NCBI GenBank assembly: GCA_015491145.1
Contig: WFWM01000080.1
Location: 1 to 5,331 of the forward strand
Direction: 5' to 3'
Length of the DNA: 5,331 nucleotides
DNA from: Patescibacteria group bacterium
Lineage (GTDB): Bacteria > Patescibacteriota > Minisyncoccia > Phycocordibacterales > UBA12088
In this document: positions 1 through 5,331 of the stretch, piece after piece
How the letters are laid out: each line of letters starts with the position of its first letter
Position numbering within the stretch: the first letter of the stretch is position 1
Notes under the pieces: model-generated
The model's database searches: none
What the model saw: only the letters and a program-made list of their open reading frames with translations
Told to the model about the DNA's origin: nothing
Program-made: the position numbers and the translations under genes

Positions 1-1671
1 CCGTTCGAGGTTGTCACGCTGCCGCAGGAGAGCGGCGATGCGTTGCTCGTCTCGCTCTGATTCGGGTTTGCTCTGTTCTTTGGTGAGTTCCTCCGCAACC
101 TTCTTCTCTTGCTCCTCGATGACATTACGCTCTTTCTGCGCCTGCACCACCTCTGCTTCCCTCCTTTCAGCTTGTTCTTGAATTTCCTTCGGGGGTTTCC
201 GTTTTGCCAGTTCTACGATCGATTCTTTCATAACACGCTGCACATCACGCTCATACTCGGAAAGCGGCTGTTTCAGACCCATTTTGGCGAGCCACTTCAA
301 CACAGGACCCGCCTTTTCCCCTTGCCCCGTGTAGAGCACTTGCCCGACCTCTCCTGCAAAGTGCGCCACAGGAACCCCAAGGCCCTCGTACACCCTACCG
401 AGCAGTCGGCGGCTCAACCGTTTATCACTACGCAGCGCAATACTCTTGCGTTCAAACTCTTGCATCTTCTCTTTCCCTTTATCCATCAACTTTTTCCCAA
501 CAGTACCTACTCCTTTTCTACCGATAGCCTGAAGAGGGTACACTGGAGCGCGGGCAGCACGGAGCACCCTAGGAGCTGCAGCACCAAGCGCTGCTCCAGC
601 GACTGAGCCTCCTAGCCAGCTGAATCCGAGCGTAGCCCCCATCACACGCCACTTATTCTTCTGCAGCCACTGGTGGACCTTCGCGCCGCCAAACTGCTGG
701 TCGCTAAAGGAGGCACTGAACTTTTTCGCGATGGCGAGGCTGCCCCATGCGAGCCCGATGGTGACGGCAAAGAAGAAGAGAATGGCGTAGCCGGCGGAAG
801 AAGTGCCGAGGAACGCATCGTCATAGGCTGAGTTGGATTGGACGAGGAACGACATCTTATCCACGAGAAGGAGCGTAGCCCACAGGCCAAACAGGAGCAC
901 GGGGGCAAAGAACGACTCCCCCACGAGCTTGCTCCACCACAGGCGCGCGTACTGCTCGAGCGACGGGATTGCCCACGCGACGAACGCAAACGGCGAGAGA
1001 ATCATCAGCGCAACGAGGTAGATGAAGCGCACGAGCAGCAGCAGGCCGGCGGCAAGGAAAATTACACCGAGCACAACCAGGAGCACTGATCCCCCCAAGA
1101 AGATTGCTGCTGCCGCCTTCGAGTCTTTCTTCTCTTCCGAGTCGGCGAAGAGGCCGGCGAGCCTGAGGCGCGACATAAAGGCGCCGGAGTACCCTTGGCC
1201 CGCACACTGCCACAGGTTCCGCATTGCTGCGAGGAGGCCGTCTGCCTTTCCGGCTGAACAGTCCTTTGGGTTTGCATCGATGGTGGCGTAGTACAGCTCC
1301 GCCGAAAACATATTCGCTACCTCGATGACCAGTTTTGTGAAGAAGAGGCTGAAGTTGACGAGGATGGCGGCAATGAGAATGTAGGCGATGGTGCGGAGGT
1401 ACTGGAGCTGCCTGATGCCAAGCACGAGGAGCGCCCCCACATAGACGATGCCGAAGATGAGGAGGAGGTTGACAAAATCCCGCACGAGGGTCCACACCAC
1501 CACGATGGCGTTCTCATTCCCAACCCCGAGATGGGAAACGAACCACCCCATGTTGATGACGGTGAAGTAGAGGACGGTATTGAGAAAGGAGCCGGTGATG
1601 CCGGCAAAGATGCCAGAGAGCGTGAGGAGGAACTGTCCGATGGCGGTGGCGACTTCAAAAATGAAATCCAT
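1..1671 (-). CDS. TrbL/VirB6-like polytopic membrane protein, N-terminal 557 residues (3' end outside window)
   Basis: The frame runs from ATG 1671 to the left edge without a stop. An in-frame TGA at 1713-1711 with no other start in between fixes this ATG, though no clear Shine-Dalgarno precedes it. Hydrophobic segments lie at about 8-38, 57-85, 92-118, 187-229 (long enough to cross twice), 253-275 and 294-316. A hydrophilic loop at 123-186 carries two cysteines (138 and 156). After about residue 320 come a short Ala/Gly-rich stretch (344-366), basic segments, and from about 488 a highly charged, probably coiled-coil tail rich in Glu, Lys and Gln that runs off the window. Many spans followed by a long soluble tail resembles TrbL/VirB6 proteins, the inner-membrane channel component of type IV secretion and conjugation systems. 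This is recognition by architecture and style, not by a catalytic motif; another multi-span envelope protein is possible. It lies 88 bases after the beta-helix gene, in the same direction. Confidence 0.65.
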   Translation of the reverse strand, partial: MDFIFEVATAIGQFLLTLSGIFAGITGSFLNTVLYFTVINMGWFVSHLGVGNENAIVVVWTLVRDFVNLLLIFGIVYVGALLVLGIRQLQYLRTIAYILIAAILVNFSLFFTKLVIEVANMFSAELYYATIDANPKDCSAGKADGLLAAMRNLWQCAGQGYSGAFMSRLRLAGLFADSEEKKDSKAAAAIFLGGSVLLVVLGVIFLAAGLLLLVRFIYLVALMILSPFAFVAWAIPSLEQYARLWWSKLVGESFFAPVLLFGLWATLLLVDKMSFLVQSNSAYDDAFLGTSSAGYAILFFFAVTIGLAWGSLAIAKKFSASFSDQQFGGAKVHQWLQKNKWRVMGATLGFSWLGGSVAGAALGAAAPRVLRAARAPVYPLQAIGRKGVGTVGKKLMDKGKEKMQEFERKSIALRSDKRLSRRLLGRVYEGLGVPVAHFAGEVGQVLYTGQGEKAGPVLKWLAKMGLKQPLSEYERDVQRVMKESIVELAKRKPPKEIQEQAERREAEVVQAQKERNVIEEQEKKVAEELTKEQSKPESERDEQRIAALLRQRDNLER

Positions 1672-1710
1672 AGGCTCGCATCGGCAATTGTAGGATGGGC
1701 CGGTTCCCTG

Positions 1711-1721
1711 TCAGTGTAGCA
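1711..1721 (-). promoter_or_regulatory. Possible extended -10 promoter for the TrbL-like gene
   Basis: On the minus strand the sequence TGCTACACT (1721-1713) matches the extended -10 pattern TGnTAnnnT, with TACACT at 1718-1713 agreeing with TATAAT at four of six bases. No good -35 hexamer is seen at the usual distance. Initiation about 7 bases downstream would give a leader of roughly 35 bases before ATG 1671. It lies in the only gap between genes in the window. This is a weak, sequence-only call. Confidence 0.35.
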
Positions 1722-1747
1722 CACACTGCGTTTGCGAGAGTGTGTGC
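1719..1747. repeat. Inverted repeat with 9-base arms between the beta-helix and TrbL-like genes
   Basis: GCACACACT at 1719-1727 pairs perfectly with AGTGTGTGC at 1739-1747 across an 11-base loop. A smaller palindrome, CAGTGT (1712-1717) and ACACTG (1723-1728) around a 5-base loop, overlaps it and covers the possible -10 element, so the two folds exclude each other. TGTGCACA at 1749-1756 is a third short palindrome right beside them. No T-run follows on either strand, so a classic intrinsic terminator is unlikely. An operator or an RNA hairpin that partly separates the two genes is more plausible. Confidence 0.6.
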
Positions 1748-1759
1748 GTGTGCACAACT

Positions 1760-2995
1760 TCACTTGGGTGGGTTGCCGTATCGAAGCACGCCGCGCACGA
1801 GAGGTTCGCCAGAGGCGACGCTCGGGAAAGTCCACACACCAAAGGAGCGAGCACCACTCTTCCCCCGCACCACCGTGAGGGCGAGCGTGGGGTCGAGCGA
1901 TTGCGGGAGAATGTGGCCCGGGAACACGAGCTCCCCGAGCGACACCCCTTTCTGGGGCAGGACCCACACATCCTCGAGCGTGATATTCCGAAGCGCGGTT
2001 CCGTAGGGACTCCAGACGGCAAGGAGGCGGCCCTGCTCGAGGCGGGTGTGGGTGCGCATAAGGCGGACATTGCGTAAGAATGCTTCCTCCAACACATCAC
2101 CGGAGGCTGCAGGGGCGAGTCGTATCCCAAGATTGTTGCTCGCTACCGTGCTCCCGAGCACCTCGATCCGCTTGAGTCTTCCCCGCCACGAAAAGGCGCC
2201 GACTGCGTTTCGGCTATCGAGCACTGTGAGGGAGCTTGAGGCAATAATTATTCGTGTGGGGTCAGCCTGCAGGTTGCGGGCATCGAGGAACACGGCCCCC
2301 GTGTCAGCGCGTCGGGTATCGATGCTGGAGGAGGCAATGATCACCACACCCGGGCTCGTGCGGACTACGGTGAGTGCAGCGGATGATCGCACCACCATGC
2401 TTGCAAGCGGCACGAGCGTCAGGTTCGCTGCCACGACGGTTCGATACCCTTCAATCCGTACCGGGCCGAATATCGGCACGTGCTGCGTGTTGGGAAGCAC
2501 GACAAGGTCTTGATCGGCGCTCCCCTTGGGAGGGGAACCACCAGCAGGCGGCACTCGCCACACCGCCGGATGCTCGAGCGGGGTGCGGAAAAAGAGTGGC
2601 CCGAGGATGTCTTGCAGCTCGGTTGCCATCGAACGAGGGGGCTTCTCTGCTTCGGGCTCGGAGGAGCCACCTGCGGAAGGAACGGTAGCGGTTGGAGACC
2701 GCTGTTGCTCTGAAGGGGACGCTGGAGTTGCGACCTTGCGGTGGAGTGGGGGTTTATCTGGAAGAGGCAAGGTGGCGCGCGGTTGAGACAAGGCTTTTTC
2801 CCTTTGCGCACTTCTCGAATCGAACGGTGGGGCGGGATTGCCGGATTCGGCAGGTTCCGTTGTTTGGAGAGAGGTGCCCCACAGCACTACAGCCGCCACT
2901 ACCCCAATGAGGAGGGAGAAGGCAACGAAAGGGAGCGTCGAGTGTTGCCGCATATGCTGAAAGCGCGTTTTCCTTTGTTGTGTCGAAAGTATCAC
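1760..2995 (-). CDS. Membrane-anchored, probably beta-helical surface protein of unknown function
   Basis: With the start at GTG 2995 the protein has 411 residues. It has a basic N-terminus, one strong hydrophobic segment at about 20-40 (LPFVAFSLLIGVVAAVVLW), a long Pro/Ser/Glu-rich low-complexity stalk at about 45-122, a short motif ELQDILG at 126-132, and a domain from about 160 to 405 made of short hydrophobic strands with turns, as in parallel beta-helices. Two near-identical strands, VVIIASSSI (217-225) and RIIIASSSL (248-256), are 31 residues apart, about one helix turn plus a loop. No catalytic motif is visible and there are no cysteines. The architecture (anchor, disordered stalk, beta-helix) mirrors the upstream PL6-like protein, suggesting both are displayed outside the membrane. 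Start choice: GTG 2995 overlaps the upstream TGA by 4 bases; GTG 3013 would overlap by 22 bases with no Shine-Dalgarno; ATG 2953 has AAAGGA but far upstream. Function is unknown; glycan binding is a guess from the fold and neighbour. Confidence 0.75.
   Translation of the reverse strand: MILSTQQRKTRFQHMRQHSTLPFVAFSLLIGVVAAVVLWGTSLQTTEPAESGNPAPPFDSRSAQREKALSQPRATLPLPDKPPLHRKVATPASPSEQQRSPTATVPSAGGSSEPEAEKPPRSMATELQDILGPLFFRTPLEHPAVWRVPPAGGSPPKGSADQDLVVLPNTQHVPIFGPVRIEGYRTVVAANLTLVPLASMVVRSSAALTVVRTSPGVVIIASSSIDTRRADTGAVFLDARNLQADPTRIIIASSSLTVLDSRNAVGAFSWRGRLKRIEVLGSTVASNNLGIRLAPAASGDVLEEAFLRNVRLMRTHTRLEQGRLLAVWSPYGTALRNITLEDVWVLPQKGVSLGELVFPGHILPQSLDPTLALTVVRGKSGARSFGVWTFPSVASGEPLVRGVLRYGNPPK
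2992..2995 (-). promoter_or_regulatory. GTGA start/stop overlap deciding the second beta-helix gene start
   Basis: The TGA of the PL6-like gene (2994-2992) overlaps a GTG (2995-2993) in the frame of the next gene. A weak AGGG lies about 9 bases upstream of this GTG. The junction repeats the one at 4599-4596, which is the main reason for preferring this start over GTG 3013 and ATG 2953. Confidence 0.5.
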
Positions 2996-4599
2996 GGTGC
3001 GACGCCCTGCCACGGAGCAAAGGGCCCTACATCTCTCTCGGAGAGGCGTGGCGGTTCTTCAGCTGGTACCGATGCGGTTTCGCTCACCTTCGTGTTCTCG
3101 TGGAGGCCGTAGGAAATGGGCCCATCGTGCCCCTCTACCTGTGTGGCGAGGGCGGGGAAGGTGTGCTGGAGAGAGTACTGGTGGCCGATACGGAGCACCC
3201 CTTTTGTGTTGCGGACAAGTACCTGGTATGCCTGCAGGTGAGGCCCTCCCTGCGCATCCCACGCATCCCACGGTTTGTTGCCGGCGAGCAGCCTGATGGA
3301 ACCAACTACATTCTCAAGGATATGGTAGGGGCCAACAACCTCAACCGTTGTGTTCTCAAAGCGGGAGCGGCGGATGGTGTGGCAACAGCCATCGCGCACT
3401 TGAATTGCCCCACCGGCAGAGATGATGTGGGAGTCTTCCAAGTGCATTCCCGCCTGCTTCATATCGATAATGGTTCGATCGCGCGGCACATTGCCGTAGA
3501 GATAGCGCATCACCCAATTGATCTTGTGGGTGAACCGCAGCCGGTTTTTGTTTCCCGCTGGCCCTTGTGCTTCGATGAACTGCGAGTTGGGGGCACTGTA
3601 GGGGAGGCCGCTTGCACCGCCGGTGAGGAGGCACCGTTCGATGGTGAGGTTGTCAAACCAGTCTCGCTCCGACTTGAACACGGAACGGATTGCTCCAACC
3701 GAGGAAGGATTGCGCCACACCTTTCCGAATAACTGCTCCGCTTCCTGTGTCGTGTAGAGGCGTAGCTCGCAGTAGTCAACGCGGGCGTTTTTCCCTCGCA
3801 CAAACTCTACCCCCACACTGTCTCCCCCGTTCCTGAATGCAGGCCAGATGCGCACCCGTCGCAGAACGTGGTTTTCTCCTGACACCACTGAGTAGGAATC
3901 TTTCAGATCCACACCATAGATCCAAATGTTGCGGGAGGATTCTGCCAGACGAAGCCCGCCCTGCAGGTGGGCTCCGAGGATTGTGCGAGCACGAATGACG
4001 ATGGGTGCCTCCGCAGTACCTTTCTTGTTGATGATGAGCGTTTTCTTATACGTTCCATTTTCAAGGATGATGTGGTCGCCCGGTTGGGCTCTCGCAACGG
4101 CCGCACGAAGCTCACGGTCGTTGCGCATCACTACCTCGCGTCGGGCCGGAGGGAGCTCTTGGGTGATGTTTGGTGTCCATGCAGAAGGTGAGGGGGCGTC
4201 TGCCTGTGAAGGGATATCACTGGAGGGAGGAGCCGCGGAGTCTTCCGGCAGAGGAGGGACCAAGTGGGGGGAGGAAGTGGCGGTCTCCTCGTCCTTCGTA
4301 ATCCCTTCACCCAACACATCCTGCAGTTCACGGTCAATGGAAAGGAATACCCTGCCGTATGCCTCAATTTCCTCGAGCGTTTGCGCGTTCTCGACGAGGT
4401 TCCGCAGGCTCTGCAGCTTTTCAATGGCGGTTTGGTATGCCTCGCAACGCTCCGCCTTTGTTGCAGCGAAGACAGGAGGCGGCGCTTCCTGCCCTCTCAA
4501 CCATAGTGCCCCCGCCACGAAGGACAGGGAAGTGGCGGCTGCGATGGCTGCGCGAAATATGGGTGTCGGTTGTTGTGGAGTTTGTGCCATACGCTTCAC
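2992..4599 (-). CDS. Membrane-anchored PL6-like (chondroitinase B/alginate lyase fold) beta-helix protein
   Basis: The 535-residue protein has a short basic N-terminus, one hydrophobic segment at about 15-34 (signal anchor or signal peptide; no lipobox cysteine), a helical, probably coiled-coil region at about 46-97, a Pro/Ser/Ala-rich linker at about 102-152, and a parallel beta-helix from about 155 to 500. The helix opens with the typical PL6 entry pattern: REL..AV..AQPGDHIILENGTY, then GTAEAPIVIRA, then NIWIYGVDLKD. PL6 enzymes cleave uronate-containing polysaccharides by beta-elimination using a Lys base and an Arg acid. Compared from memory with Pedobacter chondroitinase B (K250, R271), K381 and R402 here occupy the same places with the same 21-residue spacing (MKQAG...QVRDG). 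The calcium ligands Glu243 and Glu245 correspond to Asp374 and Thr376, and the His after the Arg is Asp. The fold assignment is fairly sure; lyase activity and substrate are open, and it could be a binding protein. The chosen start is GTG 4599, overlapping the upstream stop as GTGA; ATG 4590 (residue 4) is an alternative. Confidence 0.75.
   Translation of the reverse strand: MKRMAQTPQQPTPIFRAAIAAATSLSFVAGALWLRGQEAPPPVFAATKAERCEAYQTAIEKLQSLRNLVENAQTLEEIEAYGRVFLSIDRELQDVLGEGITKDEETATSSPHLVPPLPEDSAAPPSSDIPSQADAPSPSAWTPNITQELPPARREVVMRNDRELRAAVARAQPGDHIILENGTYKKTLIINKKGTAEAPIVIRARTILGAHLQGGLRLAESSRNIWIYGVDLKDSYSVVSGENHVLRRVRIWPAFRNGGDSVGVEFVRGKNARVDYCELRLYTTQEAEQLFGKVWRNPSSVGAIRSVFKSERDWFDNLTIERCLLTGGASGLPYSAPNSQFIEAQGPAGNKNRLRFTHKINWVMRYLYGNVPRDRTIIDMKQAGMHLEDSHIISAGGAIQVRDGCCHTIRRSRFENTTVEVVGPYHILENVVGSIRLLAGNKPWDAWDAQGGPHLQAYQVLVRNTKGVLRIGHQYSLQHTFPALATQVEGHDGPISYGLHENTKVSETASVPAEEPPRLSERDVGPFAPWQGVAP
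3254..3271 (-). repeat. Perfect 9-base tandem duplication inside the PL6-like gene
   Basis: Two adjacent identical copies of GCATCCCAC (plus strand) encode the repeated peptide WDAWDA at residues 444-449. This lies in a loop late in the beta-helix (NKPWDAWDAQGG) and keeps the frame. It is probably a simple slippage duplication, although surface aromatic residues of this kind can contact sugars. Confidence 0.8.
4596..4599 (-). promoter_or_regulatory. GTGA start/stop overlap deciding the PL6-like gene start
   Basis: On the minus strand the TGA stop of the upstream gene (4598-4596) overlaps a GTG start (4599-4597). No strong Shine-Dalgarno precedes the GTG, which fits re-initiation by terminating ribosomes. 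ATG 4590 is the competing start and would shorten the protein by three residues. Confidence 0.55.
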
Positions 4600-5331
4600 T
4601 CAAAAAGCGGCAAGAGGCGCGTCTGCATCTCCCCTCCGGGTCCCGGTGCAAAATGCTTTGTGAGGATGGTATTAAAGATTGCCGCAAGGAGCATCTCGCG
4701 ATCCCCGGCGGTTGCATCAGGTGTGGGGGATTCTAGGAACGCTTCAGGCTGCACCAAGGTCCATCCGCTGTCGAGGGGGGAGGTAGGAGAAGTGATCCAC
4801 TGGGCGAGGAGTACCGTAGACCCATCAGCCTTCCGCCACACCATTTGTGGGTTTGCGATTGCAACACCTTCATTCTCTTCATCAAGGAGAATGCCGAAAG
4901 TGCTGAGGACCGCTTCGTCTGTCCACGAGCCCCCTCCGCGAAACACGAGGTAAGTGGTTCCTTGCGCCTCATTACGACGCTCTGTAGTCTTGCCAGAGGC
5001 AATACCGAACTGCAGGAGCGTGCCTGCGGTGATAGGCCATCCGAAGGATTGGGCAGTCTCAATTACTTCGTTTGGCGAAATAGCAAACTGGCGGAAGTTT
5101 GGGAGTGTGCCGCTAAAGAGCGCAACCACTTCCCCTTGGTCGACCGTTCGCCACTGTTCTCCCACTAGCGGATCGGATGAGATAAAGAGTTCGATAGAAG
5201 AACCACATTCGCGAGCTGCCAAAGTTTGGATAGAGCCAATTTTTGCGTCGATCGCATTGAGGAGGCCTTGCCGTTGCGTTTCAAGCTGGCTCCCCTCCCT
5301 CTCCTCGAGCGCCGCAAGGAAGCCCTTGCCC
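4596..5331 (-). CDS. Unrecognised protein, C-terminal 244 residues (5' end outside window)
   Basis: The reading frame is open from the right edge to a TGA at 4598-4596, with no in-frame stop before the edge, so the true start lies outside the window. A TTG at 5222 is the first alternative start inside the window but is not needed. I do not recognise the family. Counting from the first complete codon, residues 1-40 look helical and charged (LEEREGSQLETQR, then LLNAIDAKIGSIQTL). Residues 45-200 look like a mixed beta domain with several hydrophobic strands (VVALFSG, TTYLVFRGGG, GVAIANPQMVWRKADGSTVLLAQWI). The end is helical (REMLLAAIFNTILTKHF) followed by a Gly/Pro-rich tail. There is one cysteine (residue 42) and no membrane segment in the visible part. 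Its stop overlaps the GTG start of the PL6-like gene by 4 bases, so the two are probably co-translated and may act together. That the frame is a real gene is fairly sure; its function is unknown. Confidence 0.75.
   Translation of the reverse strand, partial: GKGFLAALEEREGSQLETQRQGLLNAIDAKIGSIQTLAARECGSSIELFISSDPLVGEQWRTVDQGEVVALFSGTLPNFRQFAISPNEVIETAQSFGWPITAGTLLQFGIASGKTTERRNEAQGTTYLVFRGGGSWTDEAVLSTFGILLDEENEGVAIANPQMVWRKADGSTVLLAQWITSPTSPLDSGWTLVQPEAFLESPTPDATAGDREMLLAAIFNTILTKHFAPGPGGEMQTRLLPLFE

Noticed and set aside
857..1495. 212-codon open frame on the minus strand in another frame
   Set aside because: It overlaps the membrane domain of the TrbL-like gene. Its product is Arg/Pro-rich without structure, typical of a shifted reading of GC-rich coding sequence.
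1719..1747. Intrinsic terminator after the second beta-helix gene
   Set aside because: The stem is acceptable but no U-tract follows in the transcript, so it is listed only as an inverted repeat.
1317..1967. 216-codon minus-strand frame across the intergenic gap
   Set aside because: It runs through the end of the beta-helix gene, the palindromes and the TrbL-like start, and gives a Ser/Pro-rich low-complexity product.
2521..2536. Hairpin TCCCCT-TGGG-AGGGGA as a terminator
   Set aside because: It lies inside the beta-helix coding region, encodes part of a Pro/Gly loop, and has no T-run after it on either strand.
2980..3732. 250-codon open frame on the plus strand
   Set aside because: It lies antisense to the PL6-like gene, whose frame carries the beta-helix pattern and catalytic Lys/Arg. 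The plus-strand product has no recognisable motif and no gene neighbours on that strand.
3926..4663. 245-codon open frame on the plus strand
   Set aside because: It is antisense to the N-terminal part of the PL6-like gene and the end of its upstream neighbour, is Ser/Arg-rich in the way of shadow frames, and crosses a coupled gene junction.

Overview
All recognisable genes lie on the minus strand and tile almost the whole window. Reading from right to left (5' to 3' on the minus strand) they are: the 3' part of an unrecognised gene (right edge to 4596); a membrane-anchored polysaccharide-lyase-family-6-like (PL6, chondroitinase B/alginate lyase fold) beta-helix protein (4599-2992); a second membrane-anchored, probably beta-helical protein of unknown function (about 2995-1760); an 88-base gap carrying an inverted repeat and a possible extended -10 promoter; and the 5' part of a polytopic TrbL/VirB6-like membrane protein (1671 to the left edge). 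The first and last genes are cut by the window edges and have no in-frame stop at those edges.

The first three genes look like one transcription unit. Both junctions use the same GTGA arrangement, in which the GTG start of the next gene overlaps the TGA stop of the previous one by 4 bases. This suggests translational coupling. The TrbL-like gene follows in the same direction after the gap and may have its own promoter.

Organism: all three visible stop codons are TGA, so UGA is not reassigned and the Gracilibacteria-type code is excluded. The TrbL-like protein with a long charged tail, the anchored surface proteins with proline-rich stalks and the poorly recognisable neighbours recall Patescibacteria (Candidate Phyla Radiation). 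That is an impression from gene style, not a proof, and the GC content (by eye in the mid 50s percent) is on the high side for that group.

Working model (inference): the two anchored beta-helix proteins are displayed outside the cytoplasmic membrane. The first keeps the Lys/Arg catalytic pair spacing of PL6 lyases but has changed calcium-ligand positions. They sit next to a component typical of type IV secretion channels, which would fit a cell-surface glycan-binding or glycan-processing module, possibly linked to an envelope-spanning apparatus. No RNA gene, CRISPR array, insertion sequence or convincing terminator was seen, and no plus-strand gene is credible.
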